NCBI RefSeq assembly: GCF_024700075.1
Contig: NZ_JAJONE010000004.1
Coordinates: 1 to 64,000 of the forward strand
Direction: 5' to 3'
DNA from: Hymenobacter sp. J193
GTDB taxonomy: Bacteria; Bacteroidota; Bacteroidia; Cytophagales; Hymenobacteraceae
Length of the DNA stretch: 64,000 nucleotides
How positions within the stretch are numbered: the first letter of the stretch is position 1; each line of letters starts with the position of its first letter. Position numbers and translations under genes: made by a program. This document shows, in pieces, positions 46,559 to 55,619 of this stretch. The notes beneath the pieces are model-generated. The model made no database searches. It was given only the letters and a program-made list of their open reading frames with translations, and was not told the origin of the DNA.

Positions 46559-46663
46559 ACGCAGCTACTGGGGTGATACCAAGCAAACATACGGCTTAAA
46601 TCGGAAACTAATAGAGCCAAATCCTGAATCTATGAGCAGCCGGAATGCCTGTGGTGGTGCTGA

Positions 46664-46987
46664 CTTATAAAAGCTATTAGTTAGACTTATGAAACCTATT
46701 AGTTAGCTGGTCGCGAGTTTTCGGCGAGGCTTATAAAAGCTATTAGTTAGACTTATAAAAGCTATTAGTTCGCAGCCGGTCAGAAGGGAGCTTCAGGAGC
46801 GTTGTTTCACCAGTGACTTATAAAATCTATTAGTTCGCCAGCATAGGGTGTAATGATAGCCATGGATTCCACCTCTATTAGTTAGCTTATCAAAGCTATT
46901 AATTTGGCTTATGAAACCTATTACCCCGCTTATGAAACCTATTACCCCGCTTATGAAACCTATTAGTTGGCTTATGAAACCTATTAC
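46664..46987 (+). repeat. Ten direct iterons of the plasmid origin
   Basis: The 17-base word CTTATRAAANCTATTAG (with variants) begins at 46664, 46686, 46730, 46752, 46817, 46886, 46908, 46929, 46950 and 46971. Spacing is 21-22 bases within clusters, so the copies fall on the same helical face. They are the probable binding sites of the Rep_3 initiator encoded at 45629-46558. The AT-rich stretch that follows (about 46990-47270) could be the DNA-unwinding element. Confidence 0.9.
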
Positions 46988-47267
46988 TAAAGCCGCTTAA
47001 GATACTGAGGTACAAAAAGTTGCGAGCCCTGCAAATACCTTAAATACTTAAAATACTCACAAGCTTGTTGAAGCTAGAGTACAAAAGCTTATAAAGTGGT
47101 GGTTTAGGGCGATACCCGAACGAAAACAACAAAAAAGGGAGTCTAAACAAGCACAAAATCGGATTGCACTTTTTAAAGAATTTTTTACCTTTTTCTGCTA
47201 TTTAGAACATCCCTGTATACCTCAAAGGTAACTTAAAAACTACGCTGATAACTCACAGATGGCTCAT

Positions 47268-47459
47268 TAATAGATTTTATAAGTGTCGTAAGAGACTTTC
47301 GGCAGCTTCTGCAACGGCATCCGAAACAGCGCAAGGAGGTGTCCATGGACATGATAGCAATGCCAATAGTACCTTCTGGACTTATAAAACCTATTTTTTA
47401 GCAGACTTTATGGCCTACAGTTCAGCTGAGCAGGTAAGTGAACTAATAGGTTTTATAAG
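47268..47459. repeat. Distal iteron copies, two of them inverted
   Basis: TAATAGATTTTATAAG (47268-47283) and TAATAGGTTTTATAAG (47444-47459) are inverted copies of the origin iteron, and CTTATAAAACCTATT (47381-47395) is a direct one. They lie 280-470 bases from the main array. Separated and inverted iterons in other plasmids serve copy control by handcuffing or as rep operators. No gene is seen between 46559 and 47515. Confidence 0.75.
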
Positions 47460-47496
47460 CCAAAATGCGGGGTAGCGCCATCAGGCAGCAGAGTTA

Positions 47497-47524
47497 GCCT
47501 TGGTCAAAAGTATCTCTATCCGGC
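47497..47524 (+). other. dif-like recombination site C
   Basis: The conserved half GCCTTGGTCAA is identical to that of site B. The centre is AAGTAT and the far half has diverged. Orientation is the same as site A. It overlaps the last three codons of the STAND NTPase gene, whose stop is at 47516-47518, and separates it from the origin region. Confidence 0.5.
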
Positions 47525-50500
47525 AATCGCTTCGTCCGCTGGATACCGCTTGGTAGCTGTTTCTTCCTCTGCATCCTGGTCATAGCGCCGGGAACGCTTC
47601 AACCTTTTTTCCACGTGTAGCACCGGCTCAAAACGAAGTAGCTGGGCCAGCGCCTCAGCTGATGCCACGACCAGCCATCCCTCCCCTGCTTCACTGTTGG
47701 TATGCGGAGGTGGCATGTCCACGTTGCCGCTCATCCAATAAACGGATTCCACCAGCAGTTCTCCATCTTGGTTTTGCCACCCAAACAGCTTGCCGGGCGC
47801 GGGCTGCCAGCCCAACGATTTTGCAAGCGCCGGATTAAAGGCTAGCCAAGCCGATTGCTGGGTAAGGGAATTGAGCTGCTCCCGGCCAATAATGAGGGCG
47901 CCTGAGCTGGGCTGGAGGTCACGGTAGGCGTCGGTTGGACAGTTGAAGACCAAGTCAAGGCTCGTCAACTCCTCATCGGATTCTTCTTCCGCTGTCAGTT
48001 GACACTGATACTCTTCAGTAGCGGCATTCCAGTCCAACGTATGCAGGTGCGTGTCCTCCCCGATAACTAGCCAGCCCGGCCGGTAGACTGGCAGGGTCGT
48101 TGTGCGAAGCTGTTCGGCCGCCGCTACCTCGCTTACCCACTCCTTAGCCAGGTGCTCATAACGTTCGCGTTGCAGCGACTGAACGCAGGGCGGCTTGGCC
48201 ACCTCGGAGAATGAATAGGCTTGGTAATCGGGCATGGCTAAGTCAGCAGCGGCCACAGCAGCGAGCGGCAGAACCCCGGCATCTAGCAACTCCGTCACCA
48301 CATGCAGCAGGGCCCGCCGAGCGGTTGCTACTCGGGGCCAAGTCAGCTTATATTTCAGCCTGGTGGCACGCAGTTGCGCGCTCAAATCTTTTTGATACTC
48401 ATCAGTCCATCGGGCTGGGTCATCCAATTCGGCCATGATGGTGCTGGCCCGGTGATACAGGGCGGCTGTCTTCAAGCCGGCCCGGCTCGCCAGCCAGGCA
48501 AGGGTACCGTCGTACGGTCTCACCAACTGATGCGGAGAGACATCCTTACCTCCTATCGTGCTTGGTGCTGCCTCGGCGAATTGCAAGCGATAAGTAGCTG
48601 GCAAGGGCTTTGACGCAATAACTGGTAAGGGTGTGTCTGCGGCTGTAAGCAGCCGCCGGGCTGCTTGCCGCAACTGGTAATTGCGGGCTACCGCCAGCTT
48701 TAATAGTGCTGGCGTAAACTCCGCATAGGTCACGACTATCCGCGTGGGCACCCGCAGTAACACTTCTAAAAAGAGTTCGACTTCCGACTCCAAGCCCGTA
48801 CTCAGATGATGCAGCTGCTGCAGCGCCTCTGCGTGGCCTCGTTCGACCAGTTCCGCGAGTTGTCGCCGCATGGGCTGGCTTACGGCCGCCATGGGCGAAT
48901 CGGCCAGATATGTCAGCAGTTCCACTAGCACTCGGCCCAGGCTTGCGGGGCTGGCTTGCAGGTCGGGTAGATTAGGAGCAGCCGCACTGTTGCCCAGCAG
49001 ACGCTGCACGTAGCCAAATATCTCGTCCCAAATTACTTCCAAGCTAAAGTCGGTCCGTAATACCGGCAAGATGTCGTCCAAGCTTTCAATGTAGATGCTA
49101 GGATACTTGCCTTCAATCAAATCCTGCGTAAAGGTGGTAAACGCGCGCTCCCGGCCTTGTACTGGCTCAAATTCCTGTAGCACTTGGAACGCATGCAGGC
49201 GGCTACCTCCATCATGCCCCTTTACCCAACCTGACGAGCTTGAAGCCGCTACAGCCCGCTCGGCTAGTTGCAAACCGAGCGTGTGATTATCAAGCTGCCG
49301 GGCCAACTTACTGAGCGTGCTATAGCCGGCGGCCCGGTAATGGCTGTTTTGCAGGCGGTCGGCTACTGTGCTCAGCTGCTCGGTCGTCAATATCGGTGCT
49401 AGCTGGTGCAGGACCGGGCTCCAGTCAAACCAGGAATTACCGTAGTCTTCCTGCGCCAGCAGGTCCGTTAGGTCATCGTAACTGCTCACGCGAGCGAGCA
49501 CCTCGTCCTCAGTCAGCTTTTGGTAATTAGGCTGCACGGTGAGCATGTTGGAGGAAGTCGTGTTGTCGTCTTGGCCAGTGGGAGCAGGCAAAGCAAAAGC
49601 CGGGTAGTAATCGGTTATTGCATGGCCCTTGGCAGTCACGAAATCTTCTACCTCCTTGAGCAGCCCACGGCGCGTTTCCGATAAGGCGCGGCACGTGATG
49701 CTGTCGAGCAGAAACGGTACGTGCGCGGTAAACAGGCCAGCACCCAGCAGCGCGTAACCTTTTTCCAGCAGCCGGCGCAGCAGCCGATAACGCTCCTCCT
49801 GGTCATGCCACAGTACAACCGTCCCATAGAAGCGCACGCCGTCCGCGTATTCTGCTGCTGTCGCAGCTTGGTCAAGATAGGCTAGCATGAACATGGCGAG
49901 TCCATCCTCAAAGTCCAGCAGGCCGTACTGCAGCTGCCATTTGAGCTGTAGGAGGCCGCTGCCCATGTTCCAGGCAAGGGTGGCCCCCAGCACGCTGGAC
50001 GCCGCTTCCCAGAGCGTGCCGCCTTCGGTGGTATCGCGCACGAATGGCAACTGACCCAGAAACCAACCTAGTCGCTCGGGCGCCTGCGCGGGCTGCTGTT
50101 GATTTACCTGTCGCAGCCAACTTAGCCAGGTATTAAGTTGATAGTCCTTGCGGTAGCCGACGCCGATGGACTGCTGCAGGGTCTGACGTAGCCAGTGCTC
50201 GGCGCGGGCCGGGTTACCGGCCGCCGCCCAGGCCTGCGCCTGCGCCTGGCATTCTCTGACCCGGGCATCCACATCCTGCCCGTCGAGCATCGTTGCCTCC
50301 AGCCCTTCCAGGCGTTGGCTGACCCCAGCCGGGTCGTGACCATTCGCCAGTAGCGCCACCAACAGGCTGCGCTGTACCGTCGCTGGCCACCATTGGGGCC
50401 GGTCGGCAACCTCTTGGTCTACTAGCTCCAGCAACTCAGCCAGCGCGGGCGAGCCGTGAACAGCCACCACCTGCACCAGAAAATCGAAGTAGGCCTCGCG

Positions 50501-52786
50501 CAGAATCAAGAGGCGGTAAGCGTAGCGCTGCCGGTGATGCACCAGCCCGTAAAAGGCTCGCATCAGCGGCCGCAGGCGTTGTGGCAGTCCTCCTTTCGCT
50601 ATCCGCTGGCCGGCGAGTCCTTCGGCCCAGAGTTCCGCCAGAAGCGCTAGTTGTCGCTGGAAATTCACTACAGGTTCTTCATCTGACCCGGAAGGAGCGG
50701 CCGGTACGGCCACCAGCATAGATACCCCTTGCCCAATGAGCCAGCGCAGCTTTTGCAGCAGAATAAACGGCCAGAATTCCGCCAGCGTAGTATCCCGAGC
50801 ATCCAAATCCCGGCCAGTCAGAAGGAACGATGGAACCCCTGTCAGCCATTGGCTGACCGAGACTGGGTCACGGTTTACGTGATAAAGCAAATCGGCGATG
50901 TGGACCCGGGGGGCACCCCGCATCCGGTCAATTGGAAACTCCGCAAGCAGCACTGCCAAGTAGTAAGCGGCCCGGGGCTGGTCGCCGTCGGCCAAGCACT
51001 GCGTAATGGCGGCTTGCAGTACCTCGGAAAAGTACTGCATCTGCCGCTCGTGCGGTGGGCGGAACTCGGCCAGCACCAATTCCAGCTGCTCCCAGTGCCG
51101 CACATCGACCAATCGGGTGGCCAAGTCCTGCAGCAGAGAAAGCCGCAGATTAACGGTCCACTCGGCCACTGAGCGCCGCAGACCGGTTTCATCAAGTACC
51201 TGAATGTTATTTAGCCGGGTTAACAGCCGGGGTAATTCCTGAAAGTGTACGGCTACTTCCACCCACCGCGCCAGCGTTCGTTCGGTAACATCCTCATCGT
51301 GGCCGTTTTCGATGATAATTGCCTCCTCCTGCACCATCGCAGGCTCGGCCAGACTCAGCAGCATGGCGGCCTCGGGCTGGTCACCGGCATCGTAGAAGAC
51401 CTGGGCCGCGTATAGGCTGAAGGCATCATTTTCCCTCAGGGTGCGGCCCTCGCGTAGGTATTGCCGGGCGCGGGTCAGCTGTCCTAGCTGTATCAGGTCA
51501 TCAACAAAATTGGATGGGTCTACCATCCGCAGGCGGCTCTCCAGTTCCGCATATACCAAGACGTAGCGCGTCAGGGCCACCACGTCCTGAGTCTGTCGGG
51601 CAACCTCCAAGCCCAACCGGATATCGCGCCGGATGTCAGCCACCGGCCGGAAGCGCAGCAACTGGTCCCCGAAGTGGGCAGGAGTAGCCAGACGCTGAAA
51701 CTGCGCGAAGTCTCCGGCCCGAAACCAGTGGCCCAGGGCCAGCCAGTCAGGCTCAACATCCGAGGCTTCGTAATACGTGGCCAGCTGCCGGTGAAAAGCG
51801 GCTTCCGCCGTTGCATCGGGTCGGCCCGTCAGCGGGTCCAACGCAGTCTGCTGGATTAGAAACTGCCGGAAAGAGTTGTGGAAAAAGGTCCAGCTGTCGC
51901 CTACAATGTAGAAGAGCACCTTGGTTTTATCGACCAGCGTTTGGAGCAACTCTTTCTTAACCGACCATTCCCGTACAAAATCTAGGTTGATAGTGTCTGT
52001 GATGTGCGCCAGCAGGCCTAGCAGGTTCACCAGTTTCGGTTTCGGCTTGATAGCCTTCCATATTTTGCGGTAGTAGACCTCGATGTTGCCGCTGATACGC
52101 CCGAAGCCAACGAGGGCCGTATCCCGGTCGGCCGCCTGCCGGATTCTCTCCAACAGGTAAGCCAAGTACAGCGGGTGGCCCTGCGACTTATGGAGGATGA
52201 GTCGCTGCTGCTCCGGAGTTAGGGGTGGGTGCAGGTCTGCCGCTTCAATGAAGCGCAGTACCTCCCGGCGGTTCAGCGGCTCGATAGTTACGGCACGCTC
52301 CTCGTCCCGCCAACTCGCCTGAATCTCCTCACTAATGTCCGCTAACTCAATCGACTGGCTGCCCAGAACTATGAATACCCCAGCGGGTAGTGCTACTGGT
52401 ACGGGTAACTCGCGCAATAAGCTGTGCACGGTATCGGTGTACTCCCGGGGCACGTGGTCGAGCCCATCGATAAACAGGATGGTACGTTGCCCCTCCTGTT
52501 CAAAGTTTTCACCCAACAGCCGCAGCTGCTCATAGAATACCTTGCGCAGAAAATCCAAATCCTGGTAGGGCAACACATCGCGGGGGTAGATGCCCTCGGT
52601 TTTGAGTTGGAAGACCAGGTCGAAGAAAAAAGCTTTGGAATCGCCCCGGGCTTGGTAATTCTTCTCCGGATTCGTGAAATCAAAGGCGAAGTAGCGGATG
52701 ATGCGCTCTGTAGGGAAATGCGCCCGCCGTTCATCCGCCCACTGCGTGAGCAGTGTCGACTTGCCCGCTCCTGGTGTACCAGTCAA
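47516..52786 (-). CDS. Avs-like STAND NTPase with helical-repeat sensor (main part)
   Basis: 1756 residues. It opens with TGTPGAGKSTLLTQW (Walker A), RTILFIDGLDHVPREY (Walker B, 103-110) and a sensor region IVLGSQSIELADI, the layout of STAND NTPases. About 1400 helical residues follow, probably TPR-like repeats that recognise a trigger. The first codon is only a TTG, and the frame is directly continuous, after one base, with the nuclease gene upstream. Size, N-terminal nuclease and long repeat domain agree with Avs (AVAST) antiviral STAND proteins, which detect phage terminase or portal. The trigger of this one is unknown. Confidence 0.75.
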   Translation of the reverse strand: MTGTPGAGKSTLLTQWADERRAHFPTERIIRYFAFDFTNPEKNYQARGDSKAFFFDLVFQLKTEGIYPRDVLPYQDLDFLRKVFYEQLRLLGENFEQEGQRTILFIDGLDHVPREYTDTVHSLLRELPVPVALPAGVFIVLGSQSIELADISEEIQASWRDEERAVTIEPLNRREVLRFIEAADLHPPLTPEQQRLILHKSQGHPLYLAYLLERIRQAADRDTALVGFGRISGNIEVYYRKIWKAIKPKPKLVNLLGLLAHITDTINLDFVREWSVKKELLQTLVDKTKVLFYIVGDSWTFFHNSFRQFLIQQTALDPLTGRPDATAEAAFHRQLATYYEASDVEPDWLALGHWFRAGDFAQFQRLATPAHFGDQLLRFRPVADIRRDIRLGLEVARQTQDVVALTRYVLVYAELESRLRMVDPSNFVDDLIQLGQLTRARQYLREGRTLRENDAFSLYAAQVFYDAGDQPEAAMLLSLAEPAMVQEEAIIIENGHDEDVTERTLARWVEVAVHFQELPRLLTRLNNIQVLDETGLRRSVAEWTVNLRLSLLQDLATRLVDVRHWEQLELVLAEFRPPHERQMQYFSEVLQAAITQCLADGDQPRAAYYLAVLLAEFPIDRMRGAPRVHIADLLYHVNRDPVSVSQWLTGVPSFLLTGRDLDARDTTLAEFWPFILLQKLRWLIGQGVSMLVAVPAAPSGSDEEPVVNFQRQLALLAELWAEGLAGQRIAKGGLPQRLRPLMRAFYGLVHHRQRYAYRLLILREAYFDFLVQVVAVHGSPALAELLELVDQEVADRPQWWPATVQRSLLVALLANGHDPAGVSQRLEGLEATMLDGQDVDARVRECQAQAQAWAAAGNPARAEHWLRQTLQQSIGVGYRKDYQLNTWLSWLRQVNQQQPAQAPERLGWFLGQLPFVRDTTEGGTLWEAASSVLGATLAWNMGSGLLQLKWQLQYGLLDFEDGLAMFMLAYLDQAATAAEYADGVRFYGTVVLWHDQEERYRLLRRLLEKGYALLGAGLFTAHVPFLLDSITCRALSETRRGLLKEVEDFVTAKGHAITDYYPAFALPAPTGQDDNTTSSNMLTVQPNYQKLTEDEVLARVSSYDDLTDLLAQEDYGNSWFDWSPVLHQLAPILTTEQLSTVADRLQNSHYRAAGYSTLSKLARQLDNHTLGLQLAERAVAASSSSGWVKGHDGGSRLHAFQVLQEFEPVQGRERAFTTFTQDLIEGKYPSIYIESLDDILPVLRTDFSLEVIWDEIFGYVQRLLGNSAAAPNLPDLQASPASLGRVLVELLTYLADSPMAAVSQPMRRQLAELVERGHAEALQQLHHLSTGLESEVELFLEVLLRVPTRIVVTYAEFTPALLKLAVARNYQLRQAARRLLTAADTPLPVIASKPLPATYRLQFAEAAPSTIGGKDVSPHQLVRPYDGTLAWLASRAGLKTAALYHRASTIMAELDDPARWTDEYQKDLSAQLRATRLKYKLTWPRVATARRALLHVVTELLDAGVLPLAAVAAADLAMPDYQAYSFSEVAKPPCVQSLQRERYEHLAKEWVSEVAAAEQLRTTTLPVYRPGWLVIGEDTHLHTLDWNAATEEYQCQLTAEEESDEELTSLDLVFNCPTDAYRDLQPSSGALIIGREQLNSLTQQSAWLAFNPALAKSLGWQPAPGKLFGWQNQDGELLVESVYWMSGNVDMPPPHTNSEAGEGWLVVASAEALAQLLRFEPVLHVEKRLKRSRRYDQDAEEETATKRYPADEAIAG

Positions 52787-53610
52787 AAAAGATAACCTCC
52801 AGAATGGGCGGCTAACTTCGCTTCTAATTGCGCGATGGTGCCCCGGATGGGCTGGTATCTAGCTTTATCAACGAACAGTTCGTGGGTGAATGTCGTCTCG
52901 AAGCGCGCTTGCCAGCCTAGTGCCGAGATAAGGTGGCTGCGGTTTAGCTGCACCGGCCGGTCAGGATGGCCCACGCTCTCCAGCAGGTAGGAGCGGAAAT
53001 CGTTCAGGTCGCCGTCCAACTGATTATGCCCAGCTCGCACGACGCTGAAATCCTTGGCTTGGTAGGCTGGCTCAAACGTAAAATGTGCTGCAAACTCTTC
53101 GAATTCTGCCCGGCTGACTTTGCTGGCCCGGACGAGTCGGGTTATTATCGGCTGCCATTTGGCTGGCACGGGCTGCCGGGTTTGCAGGGGTTGCCAGGCC
53201 TCGGCGAAGAACGCGGCGGTAGAACCGACGACGGCCTTTTTGTGCGCAATCCTGTCTTTGGTGGTCAGGCACTTATTGGTGAGCAGGTGCGCAAGTACCT
53301 GCTTTGGCTCCGACTGATATTTGGTGCGCAGTCCCTGCCAGCTGCTCACCAACGAAGGCAGCAGTTGGCTAAAGTCGTTTAGCGAGATAGCGGCCCCGGA
53401 GATAGTCCATTTGACCTGATAGGCAAAAACCGTCGTCGGCGTGGCGTAGAGAATGTCATCCAACTGCTGGGCCTCTGGGTCGGCCACCCGGACCCATTCT
53501 AGGGAGTTGTGCAGCAGTTGCCGGTAGGCTAGCCAGGCAAACTCTCCAAACTGCGGGAGAAAGCCACCGATAGCTTGTCGTTCACCTTTCGCTGATATTG
53601 GTTTGTTCAT
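52783..53610 (-). CDS. PD-(D/E)XK nuclease domain of the Avs-like protein (N-terminal part)
   Basis: 275 residues from ATG at 53608-53610. QFGEFAWLAYRQLLHNSLEW, the acidic LDDILYATP (residues 50-58) and FAYQVKWT (63-70) give the E...D...QxK pattern of the Cap4/Mrr-like PD-(D/E)XK fold. It ends AAHSGGYLF and a TGA right at a T6 run (plus strand 52785-52790). Adding one T there continues the frame into LTGTPGAGKST, so this is almost certainly the N-terminus of one protein of about 2031 residues. Upon activation the nuclease would degrade DNA. Confidence 0.7.
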   Translation of the reverse strand: MNKPISAKGERQAIGGFLPQFGEFAWLAYRQLLHNSLEWVRVADPEAQQLDDILYATPTTVFAYQVKWTISGAAISLNDFSQLLPSLVSSWQGLRTKYQSEPKQVLAHLLTNKCLTTKDRIAHKKAVVGSTAAFFAEAWQPLQTRQPVPAKWQPIITRLVRASKVSRAEFEEFAAHFTFEPAYQAKDFSVVRAGHNQLDGDLNDFRSYLLESVGHPDRPVQLNRSHLISALGWQARFETTFTHELFVDKARYQPIRGTIAQLEAKLAAHSGGYLF

Positions 53611-53715
53611 GAGCTGCCCCTAATGCCTAAGGTGCAAAAATGCGCGTTTCCAAGTTTCAAATACTCATCCCTCCTAGTCGATGCTAGCACAAGAGTAGAT
53701 TATCTTTCACACACA

Positions 53716-53743
53716 ACTTTAGGACTAAAGCTATAACCAAGGC
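53716..53743 (-). other. dif-like recombination site D
   Basis: On the minus strand the conserved half is GCCTTGGTTAT, the centre AGCTTT and the far half AGTCCTAAAGT; 21 of 28 positions match site A. It lies 106 bases upstream of the nuclease-STAND gene, in inverted orientation to site C at that gene's other end. Confidence 0.5.
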
Positions 53744-53848
53744 CATCCCTATATGCGTTAAGTGTATGCATCCGGTACATAATAGGCTTTGTCCATTCAA
53801 ATCAGTTGATTGGCCTAGTGCATAGGATAATCAGTTTCAACTAAGTCA

Positions 53849-54760
53849 ATGACACGAATAGCTGGTATCATACCATACCCTGTATCTTCATATACTCAGC
53901 TGCAACTGCTGAAACAGTCACTCTTGCTATGTGACTTAGTTGGCTTTTTCGCAGTGGATAGCCAAGTGATGTCACTAAGAAGTAATTCATTCCGCTACCC
54001 TGTGCTCGGGCATATAGCGAATGAACTGGAATCTCTGTTGGAGTCTGGTTACTTAATAGAGGCAATCAAAACGAAGGAGACGTTTTCTTTTAAGGCTAAT
54101 GACCCAGTGGCGGCAGAATTCATCAGTGAAGGTGAGTTAATCAACAGTATCGATAGAAGGCTAGGTAAGAAGAAATATGATATATTAGATAGAACCAAGG
54201 ATTATGACACAATAGAAGAAGCAAAAGCTCGCTTGGCTTGCCTTAAGTTAAATTATGAGGATAATGATTTTACTGCTGTACCCCTCGTAAGGCAGTTAAG
54301 GTTGCCCAAAGGAAGTAAGGCAACACAGGCTGATGTTATTAAGCTGGTGTTGAGAGAGATTCCAATTCCTGATGAACAGACATCATGGGAAAAGATATTT
54401 CAATTCAAAAGCGACCCCAATAACAAAGGAAGGTTGGCAGTTCTGAAAGATTGGATGAATAAGGCTATTAGCTCAAATAGGCCTGCTACTGAAATAAGTG
54501 ACGAGCTAGAAGCTTTACTGTTTCAATATCGAAGAAGCTTGGAAATCCATAAGATTAAATTCAGAACAGGAACGCTACAAACACTAGTTGTTGGAACCGC
54601 AGAGTTACTTGAGAATGCAGCGAGGCTTAAATTCTCAGCGATTGCTAAAAGCATCTTTTCTGCTCAAACCGCCCGTGCGGAATTGTATAATGCTGAGTTG
54701 ACTTCACCAGGGAGCGCTCTTGCTTATTTATATAAGGTAGGTGAAGAATTTAATAAATAG
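53849..54760 (+). CDS. Hypothetical protein (303 aa), low-GC
   Basis: Starts MTRIAGIIPYPVSSYTQLQL. It has DLVGFFAVDSQVMSL, LGHIANELESLLESGYLIEA and a helical C-terminal half (RLAVLKDWMNKAISS, TLQTLVVGTAELLENAARLK). No catalytic motif or family is recognised. The base composition is clearly more AT-rich than the plasmid backbone, as is usual for recently acquired defence or cargo genes. It stands alone on the plus strand between the Avs-like gene and the graspetide cluster. Confidence 0.65.
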   Translation: MTRIAGIIPYPVSSYTQLQLLKQSLLLCDLVGFFAVDSQVMSLRSNSFRYPVLGHIANELESLLESGYLIEAIKTKETFSFKANDPVAAEFISEGELINSIDRRLGKKKYDILDRTKDYDTIEEAKARLACLKLNYEDNDFTAVPLVRQLRLPKGSKATQADVIKLVLREIPIPDEQTSWEKIFQFKSDPNNKGRLAVLKDWMNKAISSNRPATEISDELEALLFQYRRSLEIHKIKFRTGTLQTLVVGTAELLENAARLKFSAIAKSIFSAQTARAELYNAELTSPGSALAYLYKVGEEFNK

Positions 54761-54776
54761 ACCCTGAACTCTTCAC

Positions 54777-55568
54777 CTACGGTTGCTTCTTACCTTGGCT
54801 TAAAGAGTCTTTTTGTGCTCTTAGGGGGTACTCATATTTCACCATACTATCTGCTACAGCATTAGAGGAATGGGTACGAGCCTGTTGCCTGAGGTTAAGT
54901 ACAGAACCATCCACTAACTGCACTTTGCTGGGCTCTTCCTTTTTCAAAAACAGCCCTATACATACAAACAAAATTAGCGTGGACGTAAGAAGAAGAGCGG
55001 TTGAGAAGGAGTGCGCCGCATAATTTAAGAAGTTAGCTTTCTGATTATTATTGCTCGAATTGCGCTTAACAGAATTGTAGTAGTCGACAATCAACTCACT
55101 CTTGTATTGATTGCCTGAGTCGACATTAGCAGGTATGGTCTCATCATTATACTCCTTAAATATATTGTCGGGACTCGGCTGCATGTATTGCCATTGCAAT
55201 ACTTTATTCAGCATCGAAGCGTGATATATTGAATTAGTAAAGAGTATTATGGTAGCCACGAAAAGCGCCGTTATTAGGTACAGCAGTGGTCTGGGTAGCT
55301 GGCTAAGGCTATCGGCGATGAGTGGTGTGATAATGCCTACCAAGGATAAAATCAGGCCTGCCTGTCCCAGCAACTGACCGGCTTTGCTCTCTAGCGTTTC
55401 CTTACGCTCGTCCTCCTTCTCAAACGTGTCCTTTATGAACTCTAGGTGCTGGTCCAAGGTAGTTGAGGTAGGCAACAAATTTGCCGTTAACGTTGGGGTG
55501 TTGGTGGGGGAGAGGACTGGCTTATGGGGTAGAAAGAAGCCATAGTAGTAAAACAAGCGCTTGAGCAT
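54777..55568 (-). CDS. Three-helix membrane protein, unknown function
   Basis: 263 residues from ATG at 55566-55568 (a TTG lies 6 bases upstream). A cytoplasmic segment (EFIKDTFEKEDERKETLESK) leads into a helical hairpin, GLILSLVGIITPLIADS and LLYLITALFVATIILF, and a third helix ALLLTSTLILFVCIGLFL follows near residue 190. The charged-helix then two-helix pattern resembles small effector-type membrane proteins (Pycsar or SLATT-like), but the similarity is only in layout. It lies 51 bases after the ATP-grasp gene on the same strand and could be its transporter, immunity factor or an unrelated effector. Confidence 0.6.
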   Translation of the reverse strand: MLKRLFYYYGFFLPHKPVLSPTNTPTLTANLLPTSTTLDQHLEFIKDTFEKEDERKETLESKAGQLLGQAGLILSLVGIITPLIADSLSQLPRPLLYLITALFVATIILFTNSIYHASMLNKVLQWQYMQPSPDNIFKEYNDETIPANVDSGNQYKSELIVDYYNSVKRNSSNNNQKANFLNYAAHSFSTALLLTSTLILFVCIGLFLKKEEPSKVQLVDGSVLNLRQQARTHSSNAVADSMVKYEYPLRAQKDSLSQGKKQP

Positions 55569-55619
55569 AGGCAAGGGGGATAAAAACCAACTTTTCTACT
55601 AAGTTGAAAAGCGAAAGAT

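Noticed and set aside
46664..46987. Regular short repeats that could be read as a CRISPR array
   Set aside because: The spacing is 21-22 bp with almost no spacer, the repeats lie directly upstream of a Rep_3 gene and no cas genes are present, so they are iterons.
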